NCBI RefSeq assembly: GCF_001888055.1 | Contig: NZ_LXHZ01000027.1 | Location: forward strand, 53,921-117,920 | Origin: Rappaport israeli | GTDB lineage: Bacteria > Pseudomonadota > Gammaproteobacteria > Cardiobacteriales > Cardiobacteriaceae | DNA length: 64,000 bases | Direction: 5' to 3' | In this document: positions 1-10,463 of the stretch, piece by piece | Layout of the letters: each line of letters opens with the position of its first letter | Position numbering within the stretch: the stretch's first letter is position 1 | Position numbers and translations under genes: made by a program | The notes under the pieces: model-generated | What the model was told of the DNA's origin: nothing | Database searches by the model: none | What the model saw: the letters and a program-made list of their open reading frames with translations, nothing else

Positions 1-363
1 TTAACCTCTGGATGCACAACAGAAGGGCAGGATTTTAGAGATTATTTTGCTGAATTTGCATCGCTTGGGGTGGATATTTATGGGGTGTCGCGTGATAACT
101 TGAGTTTGCATGAAAAGTTTAAGGAAAAACATGATTTCCCTTTTGCTTTGTTGAGTGATTCTGAAGAAAAATTGTGTCAGGCTTTTGATGTGATTAAAGA
201 AAAGAAAAATTTTGGCAAGACTTATATGGGGATTGTACGCAGTACATTTTTGCTTAATGCTGAGGGTGAGGTGGTCAAATCATGGCGCAATGTGAAGGTT
301 AAGGGGCATGTGCAGGCGGTACTTGAGGCGACTCGTGAGTTAAAAAAGGATTTGTTGGATTAA
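1..363 (+). CDS. bcp: Thioredoxin-dependent peroxiredoxin, Bcp/PrxQ type (5' end outside window)
   Basis: Reduces hydroperoxides in the cytoplasm using thioredoxin. The reading frame is open from base 1 and the start codon lies upstream of the window. The visible part begins at the active site, Ser-Gly-Cys-Thr-Thr-Glu-Gly-Gln, where the Cys is the peroxidatic residue. The thioredoxin-fold core follows (GVSRDNLSLHEKF, LLSDSEEKLCQAF, FGKTYMGIVRSTFLL). The second Cys found five residues later in E. coli Bcp is not present here, so resolution may use another thiol. About 120 of the usual 150-155 residues are seen. Its TAA stop overlaps the stop codon of the convergent small gene. Family assignment is firm. 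Confidence 0.9.
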   Translation, partial: LTSGCTTEGQDFRDYFAEFASLGVDIYGVSRDNLSLHEKFKEKHDFPFALLSDSEEKLCQAFDVIKEKKNFGKTYMGIVRSTFLLNAEGEVVKSWRNVKVKGHVQAVLEATRELKKDLLD

Positions 364-572
364 CGTTTGGTGGCGTAAATAGGATAAGAGTCGCCATCCC
401 ATTGATGTTTATCATCAGGAATAAAGACCAGCGCATCGCCGTTGTGGTTGGAAACAATCCAGCCACCTGGCACGGCGCTACGGTATAAATTTGGTACAAC
501 TTTGTTTTTACTTTTAAGGCGTTGCCAAGTCAAAGTTGGGGTAGTTGAATCAAAAAGGTTTAAGAATTTCAT
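360..572 (-). CDS. Small protein of unknown function, translationally coupled to mnmG
   Basis: A 70-residue basic protein that I do not recognise. It has no signal peptide or membrane segment. Visible features are a Trp/Lys-rich N-terminal third, a central [20 protein letters not shown] stretch that looks like beta strands around a turn, and an acidic DDKHQWDGD segment. Its ATG overlaps the mnmG stop in an ATGA arrangement, which suggests it is the last gene of the mnmG transcript and is made by translational coupling. Its stop codon overlaps the convergent peroxiredoxin stop, so there is no spacer for a separate terminator. That it is a real gene is likely from the coupling and composition; its function is unknown. 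Confidence 0.65.
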   Translation of the reverse strand: MKFLNLFDSTTPTLTWQRLKSKNKVVPNLYRSAVPGGWIVSNHNGDALVFIPDDKHQWDGDSYPIYATKR

Positions 573-2431
573 GCTTCTGTTTGGTCTTTATTGTGTTTTT
601 TAAAATGGATGAGCAGGATTGAGATGGCTGCAGGGGTAACACCTGAGATGCGCGCGGCTTGCGCGATGTTTTCTGGTTGTACTTTTTGTAGTTTTTCCGC
701 TACTTCTGCCGAAAGGCTGGTAACTTGGCGGTAGTCGTAGGGAATGGGTAATTTTTGTTGTTGGTGTTTTTGAATTTTTTCAACTTCGAGTTGTTGGCGG
801 CTGATATAGCCAGCGTATTTATTTTGAATTTCTACTTGCTCAATAACGCTAGGTTTTAGGTCGGGATTTTGTGAAATAGCGCCGAAGTCGATAAGGCTTT
901 GGTAGTTGATTTCAGGGCGCTTTAAGAGTTCCTGTGCGCTAATGGATTGTTTGAGTTCGGGATATTGTTTGGGGTTGACTAGGGTTTGTGCAAGTTGCTG
1001 TTGGGTGTGTTCAATAGCATCGAGTTTGGCGCATAGGGTTTCATAGCGATATTGGCTAACCAATCCTAGTTGATGCCCAATTGGAGTGAGACGGGCATCA
1101 GCATTGTCTTCTCTTAGAAGTAGGCGGTGTTCAGCGCGTGAGGTAAACATGCGGTAGGGTTCGCTAGTGCCTTGGGTAATCAGATCATCTACTAATACAC
1201 CAAGATAGGCTTGGTCGCGCAAGGGATACCATGGGTCTTGCTCTTTAATGCGCAGCGCGGCATTGAGTCCAGCAAGAAGTCCTTGAGCGGCTGCTTCTTC
1301 ATAGCCTGTTGTGCCGTTGACTTGTCCTGCAAAAAATAGGTTGCGAATGTGTTTGCTTTCCAGATGATGATAGAGACCTTGAGGATTAAAAAAATCGTAT
1401 TCGATGGCATACCCTGGGCGAGTGATAAAGGCGTTTTCTAGTCCTTTGATGGAGTGGATGTATTTAAGCTGTGCTTCAAAAGGAAGGCTGGTAGAGACGC
1501 CGTTTGGATACAGTTCGTTAGTGGTGAGGCTTTCGGGTTCGATAAAAACTTGATGGCTGTTTTTATCGCTAAAACGCATGACTTTATCCTCAATCGAGGG
1601 GCAGTAGCGAGGGCCGCTGGCATGAATGACGCCACTATAAATAGGGGATTGATCAAGATATTGGCGGATGATGTCGTGCGTTTGTTCGTTGGTATGTGCG
1701 ATATAGCAAGAGACTTGGCGTGGATGTTGGTTGATGTTGCCTAGATAGGAAAAGACTGGGCGCTCTATATCGCCAGCTTGTTCGGTTAACATAGAAAAAT
1801 CAACACTGAGCGCATCTAATCTTGGGGGGGTGCCAGTTTTTAGGCGAGCGACGTCAAAAGGGAGGTCGCGCAATTTTTCTGCCAAATCAATCGCGGCAGG
1901 GTCGCCTGCTCGTCCACCTGAGAAACCATTTAATCCAACGTGGATTTTACCGCCCAAGAATGTGCCAGCGGTAATGACAATACAATGTGCATAAAAATCA
2001 ATTTGATGCTTGGTGCTTACGCCACAAACTTGATCACCTTTTAAAAGAAGGTCGGTTACAGGTGATTGGAAAATATCCAAATTCTCTTGATTTTCGACCA
2101 TGCTGCGAATAGCGCTACGATAAAGATTACGGTCAGCTTGCGCGCGGGTAGCGCGAACAGCGGGACCTTTGCGACTATTAAGCGTGCGCCACTGTATGCC
2201 GGCTTGGTCAGCTGCTTTTGCCATAAGACCATCTAAAGCATCGATTTCTTTAACAAGATGACCTTTGCCAATACCGCCAATGGCTGGATTGCAACTCATT
2301 TGTCCGATGGTTTCGATGTTGTGCGTAAGTAATAAAGTAGAGACGCCCATACGTGCTGCTGCACAAGCGGCTTCTGTGCCTGCATGACCGCCGCCAACGA
2401 CGATAACATCATAGTGTTTTGGATAATTCAT
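569..2431 (-). CDS. mnmG: tRNA uridine-5-carboxymethylaminomethyl modification enzyme MnmG (GidA)
   Basis: The FAD subunit of the MnmE-MnmG complex, which puts the carboxymethylaminomethyl (or aminomethyl) group on U34 of tRNAs reading two-codon boxes. The 620-residue length is normal for the family. The N-terminal Rossmann motif [10 protein letters not shown] is followed by the family signature [20 protein letters not shown], later [12 protein letters not shown] and the second signature [16 protein letters not shown]. The C-terminal helical part that contacts MnmE is intact. It is downstream of proC and yggT on the same strand and its stop overlaps the next start. There is no frameshift in this gene. 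MnmE is not in the window. Confidence 0.97.
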   Translation of the reverse strand: MNYPKHYDVIVVGGGHAGTEAACAAARMGVSTLLLTHNIETIGQMSCNPAIGGIGKGHLVKEIDALDGLMAKAADQAGIQWRTLNSRKGPAVRATRAQADRNLYRSAIRSMVENQENLDIFQSPVTDLLLKGDQVCGVSTKHQIDFYAHCIVITAGTFLGGKIHVGLNGFSGGRAGDPAAIDLAEKLRDLPFDVARLKTGTPPRLDALSVDFSMLTEQAGDIERPVFSYLGNINQHPRQVSCYIAHTNEQTHDIIRQYLDQSPIYSGVIHASGPRYCPSIEDKVMRFSDKNSHQVFIEPESLTTNELYPNGVSTSLPFEAQLKYIHSIKGLENAFITRPGYAIEYDFFNPQGLYHHLESKHIRNLFFAGQVNGTTGYEEAAAQGLLAGLNAALRIKEQDPWYPLRDQAYLGVLVDDLITQGTSEPYRMFTSRAEHRLLLREDNADARLTPIGHQLGLVSQYRYETLCAKLDAIEHTQQQLAQTLVNPKQYPELKQSISAQELLKRPEINYQSLIDFGAISQNPDLKPSVIEQVEIQNKYAGYISRQQLEVEKIQKHQQQKLPIPYDYRQVTSLSAEVAEKLQKVQPENIAQAARISGVTPAAISILLIHFKKHNKDQTEA

Positions 2432-2510
2432 GGCGCAAGATAAGGAGTTAAAAGGGGCGCTATGATACGTTGTTCAATAAGTGTTTTCAATGATTTTGCA
2501 GGGCTTATAG

Positions 2511-3033
2511 TTAAAGAATCTGTATTAAATGAGCGAGTAGGCGGCGAATAAGGTTGAGTAAAAATAAAGCGGCTATAGGAGAGAAATCTAATCCGCCAAA
2601 AGAAGGGATTAGGCGACGAATGGGAGCGAGTAGCCACTCGTGGCAACTGAGCATGATTTGCATGACACTTTGACGAGGATTGGTTTGTAACCATGAGCCG
2701 ATGACTGCAATAATCATGCTGTAAAAAACAATATCAATCCAAGTGTTTAAAAATAAAAATAAAAATACCAAATTTTAAACCAAGAGCAAGGTTATGCAGT
2801 AGCCCAATGCCAACTAGTATTGAAAGCAATAGGGCGACGAATAATGCGGAGAGGTCGTAGCGTTTAGTGCGAAAAAGAGCGCGAAAAGGTAAAACGATGG
2901 GATTGGTGAGTTCGTTAAGCTTTAAGACAATGGGGTTGACTCCAAGACGGTAAAGATTAACGTGAAAACGTACGATAAATACGCCAATAAATAATTTAAT
3001 GAAAAAAATAAGTATGGACATCATGGTTACCAA
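2511..3033 (-). CDS. yggT: YggT family integral membrane protein (frameshifted)
   Basis: A small inner-membrane protein of the YggT family; the family has been linked to osmotic stress but the molecular role is not settled. The reconstructed length is about 174 residues, near the family's usual 180-190. There are two similar halves, each a hydrophobic segment followed by a short loop with Pro/Arg (NPIVLPFRALFR in the first, LLAPIRRLIPSFGG in the second), as expected for the tandem YGGT repeat. One base too many in the AAAAAT-repeat tract around 2752-2775 splits the frame between the halves. The start overlaps the end of proC by 7 bases, the common proC-yggT arrangement. The break is probably a sequence error. 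Confidence 0.88.
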
Positions 3034-3869
3034 TCCTTTGTGAGGTCATCTTTTAACGCGCGATTTTTTTCTATTGTGGCGGTAAAGGTATTACGAACCA
3101 ATGTGTCTATGTCGTGTGATTCCATGATTTTAATGCCTTCGGCGGTTGTGCCTCCTGCAACAGCAATTTTATCGCAGAAGTGTTTAAAACTAGGGGATGG
3201 GTCTTCGCTTTCTAGAGCAAGCGTCGCAGCGCCCATGGCGGTAACGGAAAGAATGTCAAAAAGTTCGTCTGCCTCAAAACCAAATTGTTCACCAGCTTGT
3301 GCCATAGACTGCATAAAACGAAACATAAAGGCTAGTCCGCTCCCTGATAGGGCAATAATGCCATCAAGCTGGATTTCATCGTCTAACCAAATGATAGAAC
3401 CAGCGCTGTTGAAAATAGATTCAATGAGCGCCTCATCTTCCTCTAGGAGGTCAATATCGCTATAAAGTGCTGTAAGACCTGCTTGTTTTTCACTAGCAAT
3501 ATTCGGCATGGCTCGCACAATTAGCGCATCCCCTAGGATTTTGCGGTAGTCTTCTAATTCAATTCCAGCGGCTAGGGTGATGATGAGTTTGTCCTCTAAA
3601 TTATATTGGCTTAATTGCGTTAGTACGTCGTGCATCTGCTGGGGTTTGACTCCAAGAATAATAACGTCGCTATCATGAACTAAGGCGGCGTTATCACAAT
3701 GTGCGCGAATGTTAAATTGTTTGCCTACCGCTTGAGCATGTTCTGGGGTTTGGCAGGTGGCGCTCAGGCAATCGGGCGTGATGTTGGTTTGTTCGTCTGT
3801 TAAGATTGCTGAAAGGATGGCGCGATTCATATGGCCTGCGCCTAAAAAACCGATATTGGGGTGGCTCAT
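3027..3869 (-). CDS. proC: Pyrroline-5-carboxylate reductase
   Basis: Last step of proline biosynthesis: reduces 1-pyrroline-5-carboxylate with NAD(P)H in the cytoplasm. The protein is 280 residues, typical for the family. It starts with a dinucleotide-binding GAGHMNRAILSAIL, has VKPQQ in the Rossmann domain, and carries the dimerisation and active-site signature SGSGLAFMFRFM followed by AVAGGTTAEGIKIME. The start at 3869 is preceded by GAGGT at a good distance. It is first in a minus-strand group with yggT and mnmG, and divergent from pilT. No oddities. Confidence 0.96.
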   Translation of the reverse strand: MSHPNIGFLGAGHMNRAILSAILTDEQTNITPDCLSATCQTPEHAQAVGKQFNIRAHCDNAALVHDSDVIILGVKPQQMHDVLTQLSQYNLEDKLIITLAAGIELEDYRKILGDALIVRAMPNIASEKQAGLTALYSDIDLLEEDEALIESIFNSAGSIIWLDDEIQLDGIIALSGSGLAFMFRFMQSMAQAGEQFGFEADELFDILSVTAMGAATLALESEDPSPSFKHFCDKIAVAGGTTAEGIKIMESHDIDTLVRNTFTATIEKNRALKDDLTKDW

Positions 3870-3990
3870 TTGTACCTCTATTTTTAAAAAAAGTATTTTA
3901 ACAGTTATGGGGGTTATTTTAAGTTAAAATGTTTTTCCTTTGGCGCAAGGCGTCAAAACTGAATTATTCTAATTGAATTAGGGAGTAGTT

Positions 3991-5040
3991 ATGGCTGAAG
4001 CGATGAACTTAGATGACTTGTTACGATTTTGTGCACAACAAAAAGCCTCGGATTTGCATTTAAGCGCAGGGTTACCGCCAATGGTGCGGGTGGATGGGGA
4101 TATTAAGCGTATTAATGCCCCTGTTTTAGAGACAGAAGATTTGCGCGATATGCTTTATGGCATTATGACCGATGAGCAAGTAAAAAACTTTGAATCCGAT
4201 TGGGAAGCGGATTTTTCTATGCAATTGCGTGATGTTGCGCGCTTTCGTGTGAATGTGTTTAATCAAAATCGTGGGATGGGTGCGGTATTTCGTACTATTC
4301 CTAGTAAGGTTTTGACATTAGAAGAATTATCTGCGCCAGAAAAATTTAAGGAATTAATTGAAGTGGCGCGTGGATTGGTGTTGGTAACAGGCCCAACAGG
4401 TTCGGGTAAGTCTACTACTTTGGCGGCTATGCTCAATCATATTAATGAAACGAAAAGCGAGCATATTCTGACTGTAGAAGATCCGATTGAATTTGTGCAT
4501 GAATCAAAAAAATGTTTGGTCAACCAGCGTGAAGTGCATAGAGATACCCAGAGTTTTGCCAATGCTTTGCGTGCCGCACTGCGGGAAGATCCAGATATTA
4601 TTCTTGTAGGGGAGATGCGGGATTTGGAGACCATTCGTTTGGCGCTAACCGCGGCAGAAACTGGACACTTGGTTTTTGGAACCTTGCATACTAGTTCAGC
4701 TGCAAAAACTATTGACCGAATTATCGACGTATTCCCAGGAGATGAGAAACAGTTGGTGCGCTCCATGTTATCAGAATCTTTGCGTGCGGTTGTAGCACAA
4801 GCATTGGTTAAAAAAGTTGGCGGTGGACGGGCTGCAGCGCATGAGGTGTTGGTGGGAACTTCTGCGGTTAAAAACTTGATTCGTGAGGATAAAGTAGCGC
4901 AGATTTATTCAATGATTCAAACAGGTTCACAACATGGAATGCAAACGCTTGACCAAAGCTTGCAACGCTTGGTGCAACAGGGCGTGATAGACCGCGCTTC
5001 AGCAGCAGGTAAAGCAAATGACCGTAATTTGTTTATTTGA
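3991..5040 (+). CDS. pilT: Type IV pilus retraction ATPase PilT
   Basis: Hexameric cytoplasmic ATPase that powers pilus disassembly and so twitching motility and DNA uptake. The 349 residues include the N-terminal PAS-like domain (KASDLHLSAGLPPMVRVDG), Walker A GPTGSGKST from residue 134, the Asp box (EDPIEFVH), Walker B with DPDIILVGEMRD, and the His box (TGHLVFGTLHT). These features distinguish PilT from assembly ATPases such as PilB. pilU follows after 36 bases on the same strand, the usual pilT-pilU pair. The start at 3991 follows AGGGAG. Pilin and pilus assembly genes are not in the window. Confidence 0.97.
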   Translation: MAEAMNLDDLLRFCAQQKASDLHLSAGLPPMVRVDGDIKRINAPVLETEDLRDMLYGIMTDEQVKNFESDWEADFSMQLRDVARFRVNVFNQNRGMGAVFRTIPSKVLTLEELSAPEKFKELIEVARGLVLVTGPTGSGKSTTLAAMLNHINETKSEHILTVEDPIEFVHESKKCLVNQREVHRDTQSFANALRAALREDPDIILVGEMRDLETIRLALTAAETGHLVFGTLHTSSAAKTIDRIIDVFPGDEKQLVRSMLSESLRAVVAQALVKKVGGGRAAAHEVLVGTSAVKNLIREDKVAQIYSMIQTGSQHGMQTLDQSLQRLVQQGVIDRASAAGKANDRNLFI

Positions 5041-5076
5041 GTGAGTTTTAATTTAATTTAGTCACCGAGAGATTTT

Positions 5077-6318
5077 ATGGATATTGATTCCCCAGATGTT
5101 GCGCGAAAGATTTTTGAAAAATTAGCGCATTTTGCTATTGAGAAAAAAGTATCGGATATTTTTATTAATTCTAATCAAAATGCCGCGGTTAAAATCGATG
5201 GGCAAATGATTTATTTACAAGATTTTTTCTTTGATGAGCAGGGAGTGTATTACTTTTTAGAAGCCATTGCTCAGCCTCAGTCGATTCAGCAGTTTAAAGA
5301 CACGCACGAGCTCAATATGATGATTGAGATTAAGGGGTTAAGTTATTTTAGGGTGAATGTCTATATGCAGCGCAATATGCCTGGATTTGTTATGCGGACA
5401 ATCCCTACTGAAATTCCTGTGTTTGAAGATTTAAAATTACCCTCTATTTTGGCAGAATTTTCTATGGCAAAGCGGGGGTTGATTATTCTTTGTGGCGCAA
5501 CGGGAACGGGAAAATCGACTACTTTGGCTTCGATGATTGACTACCGCAATCGCCATAGTCAAAACCATATCATCACTGTAGAAGACCCGATTGAGTTTAT
5601 GCATAAAAGTAAAAAATCGGTGGTCATTCAGCGTGAGGTGGGCATTGATACGGAGTCTTATGGGGCAGCTTTGAAAAACTCTCTGCGTCAAGCGCCTGAT
5701 GTGATTATGATTGGTGAGATTCGAGATAGTGAGACTATGCAATATGCGATGCATTTTGCTGAAAGTGGGCACTTATGTTTGGCAACAATGCATTCTACGA
5801 ATAGTCAACAAGCCATTGAGCGTTTGTATAACTTTTTCCCAAGAGAGTTGCGTAAGCAGTTGCAAGTAGAGTTGGCGCATAATTTAAAGGCTATTATTAC
5901 TCAGCGTTTGTTGCGCCGTGCTGATGGTCAGGGGCGGATTGTATCTATGGAGATGATGCACAACACACCTTATATTGAACATTTGATTCATGAAGGGGAG
6001 TTGCACAAACTCAATGAGGCGATGAAGCGAGGCAATGAAGAAGATGGGGTGGTTACTTTTGATGAAAGTTTGTTTCGTCTGTATGAAGATGGCTATATCA
6101 GCTATGAAGAGGCGAAAAACTATATTGAGTCAGAAAATGACTTCCGCATTATGTTGCGTGCGCACAGTAAGCGTCCATTGCCCAAAGAGCTAGCCAGTAG
6201 TGGGCAGTCGTTTAAAGTACAAGATGATGCGGCGCTTGAGCAAGAAATGCTTAAAAAGCAGCGAGATGAGCTTAAAAAAATGCGTGAGTTACGTATGCAA
6301 AATATAAATAAGTCTTAA
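5077..6318 (+). CDS. pilU: PilT-dependent pilus retraction ATPase PilU
   Basis: Paralogue of PilT that assists retraction under load. The protein has 413 residues; the extra length over PilT is a charged C-terminal tail rich in Lys, Glu and Met (from about residue 375), as in other PilU proteins. Visible motifs are Walker A GATGTGKST, the Asp box VEDPIEFMHKSKKS, Walker B region APDVIMIGEIRDSETM and the His box GHLCLATMHSTNSQQAIERLYNFFP. It starts at 5077 after CCGAGAG. It lies between pilT and parE, all on the plus strand; parE starts only 13 bases after its stop. Confidence 0.95.
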   Translation: MDIDSPDVARKIFEKLAHFAIEKKVSDIFINSNQNAAVKIDGQMIYLQDFFFDEQGVYYFLEAIAQPQSIQQFKDTHELNMMIEIKGLSYFRVNVYMQRNMPGFVMRTIPTEIPVFEDLKLPSILAEFSMAKRGLIILCGATGTGKSTTLASMIDYRNRHSQNHIITVEDPIEFMHKSKKSVVIQREVGIDTESYGAALKNSLRQAPDVIMIGEIRDSETMQYAMHFAESGHLCLATMHSTNSQQAIERLYNFFPRELRKQLQVELAHNLKAIITQRLLRRADGQGRIVSMEMMHNTPYIEHLIHEGELHKLNEAMKRGNEEDGVVTFDESLFRLYEDGYISYEEAKNYIESENDFRIMLRAHSKRPLPKELASSGQSFKVQDDAALEQEMLKKQRDELKKMRELRMQNINKS

Positions 6319-6331
6319 ATTCTAATTAGTT

Positions 6332-8230
6332 ATGACGCTTTATAACGCTGCTGACCTTGAGGTGTTAAAGGGGTTAGACCCCGTTCGTCAACGCCCTGGA
6401 ATGTACACGGATACCACACGTCCGAATCATCTTGCTCAAGAGGTGCTTGATAATAGTGTAGACGAGGCATTGGCGGGGTATGCCAAAAATATTGAGGTGG
6501 TTTTGCATGCAGATGGTTCGCTATCTGTGCAAGATGATGGGCGCGGTATGCCAGTAGATAGTCATCCTGAGGAAAAAATTAGTGGGGTGGAGCTGATTTT
6601 AACGCGTCTACACGCAGGGGGAAAATTTAGTCGCAAAAACTATGCTTTTAGTGGCGGGTTGCATGGTGTTGGGGTGTCGGTGGTGAATGCGCTCTCTAAA
6701 TGGTTGGTGGTGGAGGTTATGCGTGAGGGTTGGTTGTATCGGATGCGTTGTGAATATGGTGAGGTGGTTGAACCATTAGAAGCGGTTGAGAAAATCCCTA
6801 AGCGACGCCGTGGAACGCGTCTTCATTTTTCACCTGAAGCACGCTATTTTGATAGCGTGAATTTTTCTTTGCCTAAATTAAAGCATTTGCTTAAGGCAAA
6901 AGCGGTGTTGTGTGCAGGATTGCAGATTGATTTTTTACATGAGGCGAGTGGTGAGCGCTTATCGTGGCGTTATGAGGATGGTTTAGCGGCGTATTTAAAA
7001 GAGCAGATACAGGGTGAGGTTTTATTACCTGAGCCTTATATTTTGAATCATCAAGATGAGATGGGGGAGTTGTCGGTGGCGCTGACATGGGTTACTGAAC
7101 CTTTGGGGGAGGCGGTGGGGGAGAGCTATGCCAATTTGATTCCCACAATTGCTGGGGGGACGCATGTTAATGGTTTGCGTACGGGTTTGGTGGAGGCGTT
7201 GCGGGAGTTTTGTGAGTTTCGGCAATTATTACCGCGAGGTGTGAAACTTGCGCCTGAGGATAGTTGGCATGGTTGTCAGTATGTGTTGTCGGTTAAAATT
7301 CCTGAGCCACAGTTTGCCAGTCAAACAAAAGAGCGCTTGAGTTCACGCCAGTGCGCAGGATGGGTAAGCGCGGTGATTAAGGACAAATTCAGTTTGTTTT
7401 TAAATCAATATCATGAGTTGGGTGAAGCGTTGGCGCAGTTGGCATTGCAACAGGCGCAAAAGCGGTTGCGCGCTAGTAAACAAGTGGTGCGGAAAAAGTA
7501 TAGTAGTGGTCCTGCCTTACCAGGAAAATTAGCCGATTGTGTGAGTCAGGATTTGGCGCAGACAGAATTATTTTTGGTGGAGGGGGATTCCGCTGGGGGC
7601 TCAGCGAAGCAGGCGCGCGATCGTCATTTTCAGGCAATTTTGCCGTTGCGCGGTAAGATTTTAAATACTTGGGAGGTGGATTCTTCTGAGGTGATGGCTT
7701 CTCAAGAGGTGCATAATATTGCTGTGGCGTTGGGGGTTGACCCAGATTCTTCGGATTTATCTGATTTGCGCTATGGCAAAATTTGTATTTTGGCGGATGC
7801 AGATAGTGATGGTTTACATATTGCGACGTTGATTTGCGCGTTAATGGTGCGTCATTTTCCACAGGTGGTGCGTGCTGGGCATTTGTATATGGCGATGCCG
7901 CCGCTCTATCGTTTGGATGCAGGTAAGCGGATTGAATATGCTTTGGACGCTGGGGAGCGTGATGCGCTGATGCAAATGATTCGTCGCGATGGTTTTAAAG
8001 GCAATATTAATGTGACGCGTTTTAAGGGGTTAGGGGAGATGAATCCGCCTCAATTGCGCGAAACGACGATGAATCCTGATACACGTCGTTTGATTCAATT
8101 GCGCTTAAATGAGTCGGGTGATTTGCCTATTTTGGATATGTTGCTGACTAAAAAGCGGGCTAATGATAGAAGACGGTGGATTGAGACTTATGGTAACCGC
8201 GTTCAGACAACGCATTCTTTAGAAGATTAA
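6332..8230 (+). CDS. parE: DNA topoisomerase IV subunit B
   Basis: ATPase subunit of topoisomerase IV, which decatenates daughter chromosomes. The 632 residues match the ParE length; GyrB would be about 800. The GHKL ATP-binding motifs are [22 protein letters not shown] and [15 protein letters not shown]. The TOPRIM metal-binding signature [15 protein letters not shown] begins at about residue 417, with the later DADSDG acidic motif. The C terminus [18 protein letters not shown] contacts ParC. parC follows after 10 bases, so the two subunits are made together. No breaks in the frame. Confidence 0.96.
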   Translation: MTLYNAADLEVLKGLDPVRQRPGMYTDTTRPNHLAQEVLDNSVDEALAGYAKNIEVVLHADGSLSVQDDGRGMPVDSHPEEKISGVELILTRLHAGGKFSRKNYAFSGGLHGVGVSVVNALSKWLVVEVMREGWLYRMRCEYGEVVEPLEAVEKIPKRRRGTRLHFSPEARYFDSVNFSLPKLKHLLKAKAVLCAGLQIDFLHEASGERLSWRYEDGLAAYLKEQIQGEVLLPEPYILNHQDEMGELSVALTWVTEPLGEAVGESYANLIPTIAGGTHVNGLRTGLVEALREFCEFRQLLPRGVKLAPEDSWHGCQYVLSVKIPEPQFASQTKERLSSRQCAGWVSAVIKDKFSLFLNQYHELGEALAQLALQQAQKRLRASKQVVRKKYSSGPALPGKLADCVSQDLAQTELFLVEGDSAGGSAKQARDRHFQAILPLRGKILNTWEVDSSEVMASQEVHNIAVALGVDPDSSDLSDLRYGKICILADADSDGLHIATLICALMVRHFPQVVRAGHLYMAMPPLYRLDAGKRIEYALDAGERDALMQMIRRDGFKGNINVTRFKGLGEMNPPQLRETTMNPDTRRLIQLRLNESGDLPILDMLLTKKRANDRRRWIETYGNRVQTTHSLED

Positions 8231-8240
8231 AGGTTGGGGC

Positions 8241-10460
8241 TTGTGGAAGAATTTTTTAGATGTTGAGGCGTTTAGCGAGAAGGCGTATTTAGATTACGCC
8301 ATGTATGTGATTTTAGACCGCGCGTTGCCTCATATTAAAGATGGGCTAAAGCCTGTGCAACGACGGCTGATTTATGCGATGTCAGAATTAGGGTTATCAG
8401 CACAATCAAAATATAAGAAATCAGCGCGCACGGTGGGGGATGTGTTGGGTAAATATCATCCGCATGGCGATAGTGCCTGTTATGAAGCGATGGTGTTAAT
8501 GGCGCAAGATTTTAGTTATCGCTATCCGTTGATTGATGGTCAGGGGAATTGGGGTAGCGTGGATGATCCAAAATCATTTGCGGCAATGCGTTATACCGAA
8601 TCACGTTTGACTGCTTATGCTAAATCACTCCTTGCGGAGTTGGATCAGGGGACGGTGCAATGGGTGGATAATTTTGATGGTACGCTCAGCGAACCAGCTT
8701 ATTTGCCTGCGCGTTTGCCTAATATTTTGCTCAATGGGGCTTCAGGGATTGCGGTAGGGATGGCAACTGATATTGCACCGCATAATTTGCGCGAAGTGGT
8801 GAAGGCGTGTTGTGCATTGTTAGAGGATGCGAATTTATCTGATGAGGCGCTATTGGCTTGTATTCCTGCGCCAGATTATCCCACAGGGGGGGAGTTGATT
8901 ACGCCAAAAGAGGAGGTGAAACAACTCTATCAAAGCGGACAAGGCTCTATTAAATTGCGCGCGACATACCGCATAGAAGAGGGGAATGTGGTGATTGAGC
9001 AGCTGCCGTATCAGGTTTCAAGCAGTAGGATTATTGAGCAAATCGCTAAGCAAATGCAGAGTAAAAAAATGCAGTGGCTAGAAGATGTGCGCGATGAATC
9101 AGACCATGAAAATAGGGTGCGGGTGGTGTTGATTCCACGCTCTAATCGCATAGATATCGAGTTATTAATGCAACATTTATTTGCAACAACTGACCTTGAG
9201 AAAAATTATCGCACGCAATTAAATGTGATTGGTTTGGATGGTAAACCGCAGGTAAAACCATTGCGCGTGCTATTAACTGAATGGCTTTCTTTTCGTAAAG
9301 AGAGCGTGCGCAAGGGGTTGATTCATCGTTTGCAACAGGTTGAGGCGCGTTTGCATGTGTTGCAAGGATTGATGATTGCATTTTTAAATCTTGATGAGGT
9401 CATTCGTATTATCCGTGAGGAAGAGGAGCCTAAGGCGATATTAATCGCGCATTTTGGCTTGTCAGAGCAACAGACAGAGACAATCCTAAACACGCGTTTG
9501 CGCCATTTAGCGCGTCTTGAGCAACTCAATATTCAAGCTGAGCAACAAAGCCTTGAAGATGAGCAAAAAAGTTTACAACAAACGCTCAATAGTGAGGCGA
9601 AATTAAATGCCACCATTACGGCACAATTACAACTTGATGCGCAAGCCTATGGCGATGCACGGCGGACGTTGATTGTAGAGCGCAGCAGCGCTACGGCGCT
9701 AACGCAAGCACAGCTTATGCCGAGTGAGGCATTAACGGTGGTGATTTCTAAAATGGGTTGGGTACGTGCTGCAAAGGGCTATGATGTAGATGGGCAAGCA
9801 TTGCAATATAAAAGTGGAGATGACTTTGCTTTGCAAACCAATATCCGTAGTAATGCAACTTTAGCGCTATTGGCGCGCAATGGGCAAAGTTATTCGATGG
9901 CTGTGCATGATTTGCCTTCTGCAAGAGGATTTGGTGAGCCACTGAGTAGCACTTTAGCGTTAGATGCGCATAATGAGATTGTTGCCATGCAAGCCATTGA
10001 AGAAGCAAAAGAATATGTGGTTTGTGCCGATAATGGCTATGGATTTCGGATTTTAGGGCGTGATTTATACGCTAAAACTAAAACAGGTAAAACCTTGCTA
10101 ACCTTAGGCGTACAGGCGCAGGCTTTGGCGCTATTACTTTTACCAGAGAAGCACTGCCATTTGTTTGTATTGAGCAATGAAGGGCGTGCGCTGTTGTTTT
10201 CACCACAAGAATTGCCGTTAATGAGCAAAGGAAAGGGAAATCAGTTGTTGTCTATTAGTAAGAATGCATTTATGCAGGGGGTTAAGTTAACGCAGGCAGT
10301 GGTTGTCGGGGAGAATGAGGATATAGTGCTTTATAGCGGAAAACAAAAAATGACGATTAAAGTAAAAGACCGCGAGATATACGACCATGCGCGTGGGCAT
10401 AAAGGCGTTTTGCTACCAAAAGGCTATCGCCGAGTGGAGCGTGTTGAAGTGGTGGGCTAG
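8241..10460 (+). CDS. parC: DNA topoisomerase IV subunit A
   Basis: DNA breakage-reunion subunit that pairs with ParE. The 739 residues are typical of gammaproteobacterial ParC. The catalytic tyrosine is in [10 protein letters not shown] at about residue 118. The quinolone-determining region reads [12 protein letters not shown] with Ser at about 78 and Glu at about 82, corresponding to E. coli Ser80 and Glu84, i.e. the usual susceptible residues. The C-terminal part shows beta-pinwheel repeats. The only plausible start in frame is TTG at 8241, just before the conserved [20 protein letters not shown]. Composition changes inside the gene, with G-rich TTG/GTG codons early and A-rich codons after about 9.3 kb. 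Confidence 0.95.
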   Translation: MWKNFLDVEAFSEKAYLDYAMYVILDRALPHIKDGLKPVQRRLIYAMSELGLSAQSKYKKSARTVGDVLGKYHPHGDSACYEAMVLMAQDFSYRYPLIDGQGNWGSVDDPKSFAAMRYTESRLTAYAKSLLAELDQGTVQWVDNFDGTLSEPAYLPARLPNILLNGASGIAVGMATDIAPHNLREVVKACCALLEDANLSDEALLACIPAPDYPTGGELITPKEEVKQLYQSGQGSIKLRATYRIEEGNVVIEQLPYQVSSSRIIEQIAKQMQSKKMQWLEDVRDESDHENRVRVVLIPRSNRIDIELLMQHLFATTDLEKNYRTQLNVIGLDGKPQVKPLRVLLTEWLSFRKESVRKGLIHRLQQVEARLHVLQGLMIAFLNLDEVIRIIREEEEPKAILIAHFGLSEQQTETILNTRLRHLARLEQLNIQAEQQSLEDEQKSLQQTLNSEAKLNATITAQLQLDAQAYGDARRTLIVERSSATALTQAQLMPSEALTVVISKMGWVRAAKGYDVDGQALQYKSGDDFALQTNIRSNATLALLARNGQSYSMAVHDLPSARGFGEPLSSTLALDAHNEIVAMQAIEEAKEYVVCADNGYGFRILGRDLYAKTKTGKTLLTLGVQAQALALLLLPEKHCHLFVLSNEGRALLFSPQELPLMSKGKGNQLLSISKNAFMQGVKLTQAVVVGENEDIVLYSGKQKMTIKVKDREIYDHARGHKGVLLPKGYRRVERVEVVG

Positions 10461-10463
10461 TCG

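Noticed and set aside
1454-1744. 96-codon plus-strand frame opposite mnmG
   Set aside because: Antisense shadow of conserved mnmG coding sequence.
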